Below, in pieces: positions 42,045 to 51,003 of a DNA stretch of 64,000 nt. Both the position numbers and the translations under genes were made by a program. Source of the stretch: DAOPYU01 sp942493245. Lineage in GTDB: Bacteria; Sumerlaeota; Sumerlaeia; UBA8349. Within the stretch, counting starts at the first letter, position 1. Every line of letters begins with the position of its first letter. The notes under the pieces are model-generated. The model made no database searches and was not told the DNA's origin. It saw only the letters and a list, made by a program, of their open reading frames with translations. The stretch spans positions 1,674,001 to 1,738,000 of the forward strand of contig OW818685.1 in the NCBI GenBank assembly GCA_942493245.1, given 5' to 3'.

Positions 42045-43952
42045 ATGAACAGTCCTGTCCAGAAACTTTCTTTCGTCGAGAAGGCAGGTTACAGCGGTGG
42101 GGATGCCGCCGCAAATTTCGTCTTCATGACGATGCTCCTTTTTCAGACCAACTTCTACACCGACGTGTTCGGATTGAGCGCCACCGCGGCGGCGGCCATT
42201 CTGCTCTGGCCGCGTCTGTGGGACGCGATGTTTGATCCCATCATGGGTGTGTTGGCCGATCGCACCAAGACGCGCTGGGGGCGGTTCCGTCCGTGGATAC
42301 TCTGGACTTCCATCCCGTGGGCCGTGGTGATGGTATTGGCGTACACCACGCCCAAGGGGTGGAGCGCGGCGGCTTTGTTCGCCTATGCCGCGATCACCAA
42401 CACGATGCTCATGACGCTCTATTCGATGAACAACATGCCGTACTCGGCGCTGGGCGGTGTGATGACCGGCGATCTGAACGAGCGCACCAGTCTGAATGCG
42501 TTCCGCTTCATCTCGGCGAACGTGGCGCAGTTCATCGTGGGCGGTTTCACGCTGCCGCTGGTGGCCAGGTTCGCCGTGGGGCACGACCGCCAATACGGCT
42601 GGCAGATGACCATGACCATCTGGGCGGTACTCTGTCTGGTGTTGTTCCTGATCACGTTCTTTACCACGCGCGAACGTATCCAGCCGGTCGTGGAGATAAA
42701 ATCGTCGCCTAAACAGGATTTCTCCGACTTGTTGAAAAACGCGCCTTGGCGTGTCATGGCGGTGATGACGCTCATTCATTTCGCGATCCTCTCGTTGCGA
42801 GGTGGTGCCAACTACAGTTACTACCACCATTACGCCGACAAGGCGGCGATGTTCGATTGGCTGCAATCCCTTCACCTGACCGCACCGCCGCTGGCCCCCG
42901 GCGAAGCCCCCATTGGGATTCTGGACAAATGGCTGGGCTATATCGTCCATGCCGACAAGGCGAATCTGGCCAGTTCGAACGTGGCCGATGTGTTCAACAG
43001 CATCGTCAACGCCCTGGGAACGGCCACCACCATCGTCGTCATCCTGCTCTCGGCGTCACTCGCGCGGAAATACGGAAAGAAGGCTGTCGCCATCGTCGGC
43101 TTTGCCCTCTCGACGATCAACGCCTTCGCCACCTATTTTCTCCGGCCCACGGATGTCGGCGGCATGGTGGCCCTGGCCATCGTCGGGTCGATCGTGTATG
43201 CCCCGACGATCCCGCTGGTCTGGGCGATCTTCGCGGATTGTGCGGATTACTCGGAATGGAAGATGGGTCGCCGCTTTACCGGGGTGGTTTTTGCGACCAT
43301 CGGCTTCGCCCTCAAATCAGGATTGGCCCTGGGTTCCGCCGGCCTGCTCTGGATCCTGGTCGGGTTTTTCAATTACGACACGCAGGGCACCCCTCTGTTT
43401 GTTTCCGGTGACGCCAATCACATCGCGTCCTTTTCAAGCATGCCCGCCCTTGCCACCCGGTTACAAAGGGCCGACGATCCGTTGTCGGTTTACGTGAAAG
43501 AACACCTTTCGCCGGAAACGCAGCGCGAGTTGGCGAATTTCCAGGAGGCGAGCTCGAAACCGGGACCCCTTGAGGAATTGCTCATCCAGGACTTCAACAA
43601 GTTGATCGCAGGCCCTTCGATCTACGAAACCAATCGCTTCGCCGGCGTCACGCTGCGAACCGGAACGAAAGAACTGCTGGAGAAGATCGGACAGAAACAT
43701 ACGGAATATGACGTCCTGTCTTTGAACCGGCTTCTGTTGGAGGAGGTGTATGAAAAGGAAATCTCGCGACAGCATAACCAGCCCGACGAATCGCGGCAGG
43801 GCTTCCGCTGTTGCCTGGGGATAGTCGTCGGCATCTTGTTCGCGATCTGCACGGTGTTGCTGGCCGTCTATCAGTTGAACAAGAAGATCACCATCGAGAT
43901 GGCCGAGGAACTCGCCGAACGACGGAAGAAATCTGTAACCCAAACCACTTGA
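42045..43952 (+). CDS. GPH-family sugar:cation symporter with extra loop domain
   Basis: GGAG lies 8 nt before the ATG. Family marks are KAGYSGGDAAANFVF, WPRLWDAMFDPIMGVLADRT, GRFRPWILW and ADYSEWKMGRRFTGVVF. GPH symporters take up pentosides and hexuronides with Na+ or H+; here xylo- or arabino-oligosaccharides are likely. At 635 residues it is clearly longer than the usual roughly 460. About 140 mostly hydrophilic residues (about 465-585) are inserted before the last membrane helix (LGIVVGILFAICTVLLAVYQ), and another hydrophilic stretch lies near 275-315. It is the only transporter in the locus. Confidence 0.9.
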   Translation: MNSPVQKLSFVEKAGYSGGDAAANFVFMTMLLFQTNFYTDVFGLSATAAAAILLWPRLWDAMFDPIMGVLADRTKTRWGRFRPWILWTSIPWAVVMVLAYTTPKGWSAAALFAYAAITNTMLMTLYSMNNMPYSALGGVMTGDLNERTSLNAFRFISANVAQFIVGGFTLPLVARFAVGHDRQYGWQMTMTIWAVLCLVLFLITFFTTRERIQPVVEIKSSPKQDFSDLLKNAPWRVMAVMTLIHFAILSLRGGANYSYYHHYADKAAMFDWLQSLHLTAPPLAPGEAPIGILDKWLGYIVHADKANLASSNVADVFNSIVNALGTATTIVVILLSASLARKYGKKAVAIVGFALSTINAFATYFLRPTDVGGMVALAIVGSIVYAPTIPLVWAIFADCADYSEWKMGRRFTGVVFATIGFALKSGLALGSAGLLWILVGFFNYDTQGTPLFVSGDANHIASFSSMPALATRLQRADDPLSVYVKEHLSPETQRELANFQEASSKPGPLEELLIQDFNKLIAGPSIYETNRFAGVTLRTGTKELLEKIGQKHTEYDVLSLNRLLLEEVYEKEISRQHNQPDESRQGFRCCLGIVVGILFAICTVLLAVYQLNKKITIEMAEELAERRKKSVTQTT

Positions 43953-43979
43953 AATCCAAGATGTCTGGAGGCTATGAGA

Positions 43980-46613
43980 ATGAAGAAAATCTTGTTCGTG
44001 CTGGCACTCATGCTGTCCCTCAACGCAGCCGCTTTTTCTCAGGACCCTAATTTCTACCTCTTTCTCTGTTTCGGGCAGTCCAACATGGAGGGCTTTCCGG
44101 GAATTGAAGAGCAGGATAAAGGGCCGGTGGATGAGCGCTTCAAAATGCTGGCAACCGTGGACTACCCGAAACAGGACAGACAAATGGGGAAATGGTATCC
44201 CGCCGTTCCGCCGTTGAGCCGGCCCTACGCCGGTCTTGGCCCGTCGGATTATTTTGGCCGAACGCTGGTTTCCAAACTTCCGGCGAACATCAAGGTGGGT
44301 ATTGTCAACGTCTCTATTGGCGGTTGTAAAATCGAACTCTTCCAGAAAGACGCCTGGCAGGCGTATGCCGCGACCGCGCCGGACTGGATGAAGGGGACCA
44401 TCGAGGCTTACGGGGGGAACCCTTACCAGCATCTTGTCGAGATGGCTAAACTGGCTCAGAAAGAAGGGGTCGTCAAGGGAATCCTGTTGCATCAGGGCGA
44501 ATCGAACACGAATGACAAGGAATGGCCGAACAAGGTGAAGGGCGTTTACGAGAACCTGCTCAAAGACCTGAACCTCAAGGCCGAAGAAGTGCCCTTGCTC
44601 GCGGGCGAAGTCGTGGGGGCGGACCAGAAGGGCGCTTGCGCAAGCATGAACAAGATTATTGGCGAGTTGCCGAAGACCATCCCCACCGCGCATGTTGTTT
44701 CTTCGGAGGGGTGCGCCAGTCGGCCCGACCATCTGCATTTCACCGCAGCCGGTTACCGGGAACTGGGGAAGCGCTATGCGGAGAAAATGATTTCGTTGCT
44801 AGGCGTGGCAGCCCCCAATGCCGCCGCCGTGATAATTCTCAGTCCGGATAAACAGATCAAGGTGGAAATACGGACAGATGTGGAGGGGCGGTTGACATGG
44901 TCGGTTCAACGCAAGAACCAAACCGTGCTCCTTCCATCTCCTCTCGGGTTAACGGTGGATGGCGTGAACTTGGGCGAATCGGTGACACTCGGCCAGCAAA
45001 GCGCCAGCGCTATTCATGAAGAATATTCGACTTGGGGCAATCATTCCGTGGCGGTCAATCAGTGCAATCAAACTGTTATCCCGGTCAAAAATAAAAAAGG
45101 CATCGAATATGAATTGGACGTGCGGGCCTATGATGACGGGGTTGCCGTGCGAATGCGTGTCCCGATGAAAGGTTCGACGGGGCCGTCTGCAATATCTGGC
45201 GAGACAACTTCCTGGGGACTGCCTTCGGGTTCGCTTGCCTGGTGGGCGCAATATGACGGGAGCTACGAGACCCCCTGCAAATCCGATTCACTAGAGGCCA
45301 TCCCGGAAAACATGCAACTTGCGCCTCCCCTGACTTTCAAGGTCAGGGACGATCTCTATGTGTCCTTAACCGAGGCTGACAATGACTCCTTTCCGGATAT
45401 GGGCTTGGCCCGCAGTGGAAACTTGCTCAAGGTCACCTTTCCTCCCTCGCTGGATGGTTGGAAGCACGAAGGGGCAATCGTTACCCCCTGGCGTGTCGCA
45501 ATCATTGCTGAAGGACTGAACAATCTGGTCAACAGCGACTTGTTGACCAATCTTTGCCCTCCTCCATCGGACAAGTATTCTTTTCCAGAATGGGTTAAAC
45601 CCGGTCGTTCTCTTTGGCAGTGGTGGAGCATTGGCGCTCCCCGTATGGAAGACCAGAAGCAGTGGGTTGACGCAGCGAAAAGACTGGGGTTCGAATATTA
45701 TCTGATTGACGACGGCTGGCGAAACTGGGCCGCTCCGGGAAAAGACCAGTGGGCGTGTCTTAAGGAAGTGATAGACTACTCCAAGACGCAGGGGGTCCAA
45801 TGTCTTGTATGGGTGAATTCAGCAGAAATGCGCAGCCCGGACGGCAGGCGAAAATATCTCGAAAAAGTTGCGGCTCTGGGGGCGGCCGGCATCAAGATTG
45901 ATTTTATTCCACCCTGCACGCCTGAGATTACTCGCTGGTATGAGGGAGCGTTGAAAGATACCGCGGAATTGCGGCTACTTTGCAACTTCCATGGCGCGGT
46001 AAAACCCACCGGTCGCCGTCGCACCTGGCCCCATGAGTTGACGCGCGAAGCCGTGCGCGGACATGAATATCACATGACACGCTATCGCCGCGTGCAGGCC
46101 GCCGACCACGATGAGACGGTTCTCTTCACTCGCTTCCTCGCCGGTCCTGCGGATTACACCCCCACCGCCTTCGATCCGCGAGAAATGGTCGGCTATACGT
46201 GGAGTCACCTGCTGGCACAAGCGGTCAATATGACCTCGCCCTTGTTACACTTCGCCGGGAAGTACCAGGACTTTCTCGATAATCCTGCTGAAAATCTGCT
46301 GCGCCATCTTCCAGCGACATGGGATGAAACCATTGTGTTGCCGGGCAGTGAGATAGGGAAAACGGTTGGGTTCGCACGGAGACGTGGAGAGGATTGGTAC
46401 ATCGGCGTGCTCAACGGCGGGGAAGCCGCCACTCTGCTGATCAATCTGTCCTTCCTCGGACAGGGGGCATGGCAGGCCGATATGTTCTGCGATAATCCCG
46501 ATAATCCGGCCACCTTCAAACGCGAAACCCGGACCGTCACCACAGGCGACACGTTCACTGTCTCCATGAGCAAGCGTGGCGGCGCAGTCGTCTGGGTCAC
46601 GAAGGCTCGATAG
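43980..46613 (+). CDS. Secreted CE6/SASA esterase - GH97 fusion enzyme
   Basis: The second of two close ATGs (43980) is chosen because GGAGG is 8 nt away from it but only 2 nt from the first. The 877-residue protein has a signal peptide, then an SGNH-type esterase with Ser34 in GQSNMEG, HQGESNTND and DHLHFTAAGYRELG, as in acetylxylan esterases of CE6 and the SASA family. From about 285 it is GH97: WWSIGAPRM, YYLIDDGW, nucleophile D641 in GIKIDFIPP and E690 in LTREAVRG. The Asp nucleophile marks the retaining, alpha-galactosidase-like branch. The fusion would remove acetyl groups and alpha-linked sugars. Confidence 0.88.
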   Translation: MKKILFVLALMLSLNAAAFSQDPNFYLFLCFGQSNMEGFPGIEEQDKGPVDERFKMLATVDYPKQDRQMGKWYPAVPPLSRPYAGLGPSDYFGRTLVSKLPANIKVGIVNVSIGGCKIELFQKDAWQAYAATAPDWMKGTIEAYGGNPYQHLVEMAKLAQKEGVVKGILLHQGESNTNDKEWPNKVKGVYENLLKDLNLKAEEVPLLAGEVVGADQKGACASMNKIIGELPKTIPTAHVVSSEGCASRPDHLHFTAAGYRELGKRYAEKMISLLGVAAPNAAAVIILSPDKQIKVEIRTDVEGRLTWSVQRKNQTVLLPSPLGLTVDGVNLGESVTLGQQSASAIHEEYSTWGNHSVAVNQCNQTVIPVKNKKGIEYELDVRAYDDGVAVRMRVPMKGSTGPSAISGETTSWGLPSGSLAWWAQYDGSYETPCKSDSLEAIPENMQLAPPLTFKVRDDLYVSLTEADNDSFPDMGLARSGNLLKVTFPPSLDGWKHEGAIVTPWRVAIIAEGLNNLVNSDLLTNLCPPPSDKYSFPEWVKPGRSLWQWWSIGAPRMEDQKQWVDAAKRLGFEYYLIDDGWRNWAAPGKDQWACLKEVIDYSKTQGVQCLVWVNSAEMRSPDGRRKYLEKVAALGAAGIKIDFIPPCTPEITRWYEGALKDTAELRLLCNFHGAVKPTGRRRTWPHELTREAVRGHEYHMTRYRRVQAADHDETVLFTRFLAGPADYTPTAFDPREMVGYTWSHLLAQAVNMTSPLLHFAGKYQDFLDNPAENLLRHLPATWDETIVLPGSEIGKTVGFARRRGEDWYIGVLNGGEAATLLINLSFLGQGAWQADMFCDNPDNPATFKRETRTVTTGDTFTVSMSKRGGAVVWVTKAR

Positions 46614-46728
46614 AGATGTCTCGCTGTGGCAGAATCCAATCCACTTTCTTGCGGGAGGACCGCATGAGGTGAATTCGCGCGAGGTCAATGTTCGACAGAG
46701 ATAAACTAATAATTTATGAGGTGCTCGG

Positions 46729-49146
46729 ATGAAAATACGTCAATTGCTAATGCGCGCACAACAACGAGTGACCGGTTTCACCATCGTCCTGATCATTCTG
46801 GCGCTCTTCGCCACGAACGCGATGGCCGCACCCACTACCGCTCCCAAACAGCCTGCGGAAATGTATCCGTTGTCGTCGGTTCGTTTGCTGGATGGATATT
46901 TCCGCGACGCGGTCTCAGCCAATCGCGCTTATTTGCTGGCTCTCGAGCCGGATCGCCTGCTGGCGCCGTTTCTGCGCGAGGCCGGGCTGACGCCGAAAGC
47001 GAAAGTTTACGGAAACTGGGAAAGCAGCGGGTTGGACGGTCACTCGGCCGGTCATTATCTTTCCGCCCTGTCCGATATGATCGCCTCCGGGCATGACGCC
47101 GATGGGGAACTGAACCGCCGTCTGGATTACATGCTTGGCGAACTCGAACGCTGCCAGAAAGCCGGTGGCAACGGCTACCTGGGCGGAATCCCCAAAAGTC
47201 GCGAGTTGTGGGATAAAATCGCGTCGGGTAATGTCAAGGCCATCTGGGATCGGTGGGCGCCGTGGTACAACGTCCACAAGACCTTCGCCGGTTTGCGCGA
47301 TGCCTGGCAAGTCGCCGGTAAACAGAAGGCGCGCGATCTGCTCGTCAATCTGGGCGACTGGTGCGTCCAGCTGACCTCCGGCCTTTCCGACGAGCAGATG
47401 GAACAGATGCTCGCTCACGAATACGGCGGCATGAACGAGGTGATGGCCGACATCTATACCATCACGGGTGACGAGAAGTATCTGACCACCGCTAAACGTT
47501 TCTTCCATCATGCGGTTTTCGATTCGCTTATTCGACACGAGGACCGTCTCACCGGTCTTCACGCCAATACGCAGATTCCCAAGATCGCGGGATTGGAACG
47601 GATCGCCGCGCTCACGGGAAACGAGGAAGAGCACTCCGGCGCCCGGTTTTTCTGGGAAAACGTGTCCCAAAAACGGAGTGTCGCTTTCGGCGGCAACAGC
47701 GTCAGCGAGCATTTCAATCCGACTGACAACTTCACGAAGATGCTGGAAAACCGCGAGGGGCCCGAGACCTGCAACACCTACAACATGCTGCGCCTGACCG
47801 AGCAACTCTTTTCAGCTGAGCCTCAGGCGGCCTACGCCGATTTCTATGAACGCGCGCTTTACAACCACATCCTTTCCTCGATCAATGTCCAGAAGCCGGG
47901 TTACGTCTATTTCACGCCGATCCGCCCGGATCACTACCGCGTTTACTCGAAGCCCGATAGCGGCTTCTGGTGTTGTGTCGGCACGGGGATGGAAAATCCC
48001 GGAAAGTACGGCGAGTTCATCTATGCCCGGGCCAAGGACGGGATTTACGTCAATCTGTTCATTCCCTCCGAACTCAAAACGGACAACGGAGTTGTCCTGC
48101 GGCAGGAGACCCGGTTCCCTTACGAATCCGCGACGAAACTAAGCCTGAAACTGGAAGAACCCCAAAGCTTTACGTTGCGTCTGCGGCATCCGGCCTGGGC
48201 GCCTGCCGGTGGCTTCTCGGTCAAAGTCAACGGCGAGACTATCAATCTGGATTCGAAGCCTTCTTCCTACGCGGAAATCCGGCGGGAATGGAAAAACGGC
48301 GATACCGTTGACGTGGATCTTCCGATGCACACCCGTGTGGAACGCCTGCCCGACGGCTCCGACTGGGTGGCCATTCTGCATGGACCGATCTTGCTGGCCA
48401 ATCCCGACGGCACTGAAAACATGGACGGCCTGTTCGCGGATGACGGACGCATGGCGCACGTGGCCACCGGTCCGATGATTCCGCTCGACAAGGCGCCGAG
48501 TCTGTTCACGACTCAGGAGCAGTTGCTTTCGCATATTGTTCCCGATCCATCCGCCGGGCCGCTGAATTTCCGTATCAAGGATGTGATCGAACCGGCCACA
48601 CCCGAAGGCTTCTCGCTGGTGCCGTTTTTCAGTCTTCACGAACGGCGTTACCAGATGTACTGGGAACTCACAACACCCGAAAAGATCAAGGCTCAAAAGG
48701 AAAAACTCGCTGCCGAAGAGCGCGCCCGCGCCGCGCGCGAAGCCGCCACGATTGATTGGGTTGCGGTCGGAGAACAACAATCGGAAGTCGAACACGAATA
48801 CAAGGGCGAGGAAACGGAAAGCGGCATCTTCAATGGCCGCCGCTGGCGGCACGGCAAGGCGATCCAATACACGCTCGACACGCGCGGCGAAAAGGCCGTC
48901 GTCCTCGAGGTGGCCTACTCGGGAAGCGACAATGGCCGCAGCTTCGATATTCTGGCCAACAACACGAAGATTGCTTCCCAGGAATTGCGCAACGAAAAAC
49001 CGGGTGAATTCATTACGAAGCGCTATCCGATCCCGGAAGAAGCGCTCAAGGCCGCTCCCAATGGACGCGTGACGATCAAGTTCGTCGCAACCCGGCAGTT
49101 GGCTGGCGGTCTCTTTGATGTTCGTTTCATGCGCCCTGGAAAATAA
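46729..49146 (+). CDS. Secreted GH127/GH146 beta-L-arabinofuranosidase
   Basis: This 805-residue protein has a signal peptide (long basic start, cleavage near AMA). The (alpha/alpha)6 barrel shows GHSAGHYLSALS, YNVHKTFAGLRDAW and two zinc-ligand blocks: E346 and C348 in GPETCNTYNML, and C415/C416 in FWCCVGTGMEN. This Glu-Cys-Cys-Cys set matches the cysteine-nucleophile mechanism of GH127 and GH146. The CCVGTGMEN form is closer to GH146, which acts on beta-arabinofuranose in pectic arabinan. GAGGTG precedes the start. The C-terminal sandwich is complete. Confidence 0.9.
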   Translation: MKIRQLLMRAQQRVTGFTIVLIILALFATNAMAAPTTAPKQPAEMYPLSSVRLLDGYFRDAVSANRAYLLALEPDRLLAPFLREAGLTPKAKVYGNWESSGLDGHSAGHYLSALSDMIASGHDADGELNRRLDYMLGELERCQKAGGNGYLGGIPKSRELWDKIASGNVKAIWDRWAPWYNVHKTFAGLRDAWQVAGKQKARDLLVNLGDWCVQLTSGLSDEQMEQMLAHEYGGMNEVMADIYTITGDEKYLTTAKRFFHHAVFDSLIRHEDRLTGLHANTQIPKIAGLERIAALTGNEEEHSGARFFWENVSQKRSVAFGGNSVSEHFNPTDNFTKMLENREGPETCNTYNMLRLTEQLFSAEPQAAYADFYERALYNHILSSINVQKPGYVYFTPIRPDHYRVYSKPDSGFWCCVGTGMENPGKYGEFIYARAKDGIYVNLFIPSELKTDNGVVLRQETRFPYESATKLSLKLEEPQSFTLRLRHPAWAPAGGFSVKVNGETINLDSKPSSYAEIRREWKNGDTVDVDLPMHTRVERLPDGSDWVAILHGPILLANPDGTENMDGLFADDGRMAHVATGPMIPLDKAPSLFTTQEQLLSHIVPDPSAGPLNFRIKDVIEPATPEGFSLVPFFSLHERRYQMYWELTTPEKIKAQKEKLAAEERARAAREAATIDWVAVGEQQSEVEHEYKGEETESGIFNGRRWRHGKAIQYTLDTRGEKAVVLEVAYSGSDNGRSFDILANNTKIASQELRNEKPGEFITKRYPIPEEALKAAPNGRVTIKFVATRQLAGGLFDVRFMRPGK

Positions 49147-49209
49147 AAACGCGTGAGCGCTGTTCCCCGCTGAGCGAATAACTGATGCAGGCCTGAGGAG
49201 TCATTTCCT

Positions 49210-50952
49210 ATGAAAATCAATGTTTCAACAACCAGAAGAGGGAACCGTCTGTCGGTTCTTGCCCTTTACCTTCTGTTGTCGGTCTCTGCCTTTTCATTCT
49301 CAGCCGTGGCGGTTGAAACGATCCCCGCTCCGGGGACAAAGATGCCTCCGGTCACAGGCGATCGGGTGATTACGGCAGCCGATGTCACGGTGGAGCGGGT
49401 GGGCACTTCGATCTCGGTTTCCGACATAGGCGAGCCGGTGGGCGGGGTGACCCTGTCGCCGCCGCGCTGGGTAGAAGCCACGGGAAACTCGGTCGCTCAT
49501 GCCCTGGTCGAAGGGTCAATCGCTCCCAGGGACCCGAAAGGGAAACCCATCAATTTTCGCGTCCTGCTTCCGGCCAGTTGGAGCCGTCGGGCCATCCAGA
49601 TGGGTGGAGGCGGTTTTAACGGATTCGTGCCCATGCTGCGGGGCGAGCAACCGAATTCGCCCACGGCAGGCTTTGCCCGTTACGGAAGCGACTCGGGGCA
49701 TCAAATGATGGGCAACGACTGGGCGCTCAACGAGGAAGCGATTCTCAATTTCGGCTACATGCAGATGAAGAAGACGCACGATGCCGCGATGGTCATAATG
49801 AAGCGCGTCTATGGCGAGGCGCCTCGCTTCAACTACTATATCGGCAATTCCCAGGGGGGACGCGAAGCCCTGACGGTCGCGCAGCGTTATCCAGCGGACT
49901 ACGACGGTATTGTCGCGAATGTTCCGGTTGTGAGCTTGTCCTCGCTGATGCTGGCGCCCGAGCTGATCCGTATCCAGGAAAAGATCCTTGCCAACTGGGT
50001 TCCCCGCGCCAAAACAAATGCTATCCGCGCGGAATTCATACGTCAGGCGGACAAACTCGATGGGCTGGCCGACGGAGTTATCAACAACTACATGGCGGCA
50101 CGCGCTTTGTTCGACTTGTCGCAGGGCGATCCCAAACGCAATCCCTGGGCGGCTCTACGCGCTTCGGATGGTCAGGATCCGAATCCGGCAGATACATCCA
50201 CCAATGCCCGACTGACGGATGGTCAGATCGAGACGCTGAAACTCGTTTACAGCCTTTATATGTTCGCGACCCCGCTGGCAAACGGCGTAAAATCCTTCGG
50301 CATGTGGGTACCCAACACCGACCCGTCGGGCAGCGGCTTGATCGCCGACCAGCGGTTTCGGGGTCAGGAGGGAGCGGGTGACAACGCCCCCCTGCATGGC
50401 CATCTGGGTGTTCTCGGCGTGACGGGATTTCTCATGCAGAATCTCTCGGCGAACCCGCTCGATTATGTCGAGGGTGGTCCCTTCAACAAGCGGCGTGAGC
50501 AACTCTCCGAGTGGCTCGACTCGACCAATCCCGACCTTTCGGCGTTCTACAAGCGCGGTGGGAAAATGATCGTGACCATTGGCACAAACGACACGTTGGC
50601 GTCGCCGGGGGCGCAGCTCGATTATTTCCAGTCGGTGCTTGACAAGATGGGCCGGGAGCAGGTGGATGCGTTCGCCCGGTTCTTCGTTCTCCCGCAAACG
50701 GGTCACGGTCTGGACGGTCGGAGCTGCGAGACGAACGGCGACGGACAATCCGTCCCCGCATTCCAGATCCCCAACCAGTTTGACAAGACCGCCCTGATCA
50801 CCGCCTGGGTGGAGCGCAACGAGGCGCCGGGCAAGACGCTGGTCGTCAAGGCAGGGGAGCGCAGTCTGCCGCTTTGCTCGTACCCGAATTATCCCCGTTA
50901 CAAGAGTGGGCCGCCCGAATCCGCCGAGTCGTACGAGAGTACGGAGCCGTGA
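49210..50952 (+). CDS. Secreted tannase/feruloyl esterase family protein
   Basis: GAGGAG precedes the ATG, and a signal peptide ends near AVA. The 580-residue protein has the tannase-family pattern GSDSGHQ, Ser214 in YYIGNSQGGREAL, YPADYDGIVANVP and a late TGHGLDGRSC with the likely catalytic His. In most relatives the catalytic Ser and His are each preceded or followed by Cys that form a disulfide (CS-D-HC motif). Here the first Cys is Asn213 and the second is Gly, so both partners are lost together. It probably releases phenolic acids from arabinoxylan side chains. Confidence 0.85.
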   Translation: MKINVSTTRRGNRLSVLALYLLLSVSAFSFSAVAVETIPAPGTKMPPVTGDRVITAADVTVERVGTSISVSDIGEPVGGVTLSPPRWVEATGNSVAHALVEGSIAPRDPKGKPINFRVLLPASWSRRAIQMGGGGFNGFVPMLRGEQPNSPTAGFARYGSDSGHQMMGNDWALNEEAILNFGYMQMKKTHDAAMVIMKRVYGEAPRFNYYIGNSQGGREALTVAQRYPADYDGIVANVPVVSLSSLMLAPELIRIQEKILANWVPRAKTNAIRAEFIRQADKLDGLADGVINNYMAARALFDLSQGDPKRNPWAALRASDGQDPNPADTSTNARLTDGQIETLKLVYSLYMFATPLANGVKSFGMWVPNTDPSGSGLIADQRFRGQEGAGDNAPLHGHLGVLGVTGFLMQNLSANPLDYVEGGPFNKRREQLSEWLDSTNPDLSAFYKRGGKMIVTIGTNDTLASPGAQLDYFQSVLDKMGREQVDAFARFFVLPQTGHGLDGRSCETNGDGQSVPAFQIPNQFDKTALITAWVERNEAPGKTLVVKAGERSLPLCSYPNYPRYKSGPPESAESYESTEP

Positions 50953-51003
50953 CCTGTTTTTGAGGATTTGCCGAAAACTTCCCCCGTTGTGGAGGACAGA
51001 AAC

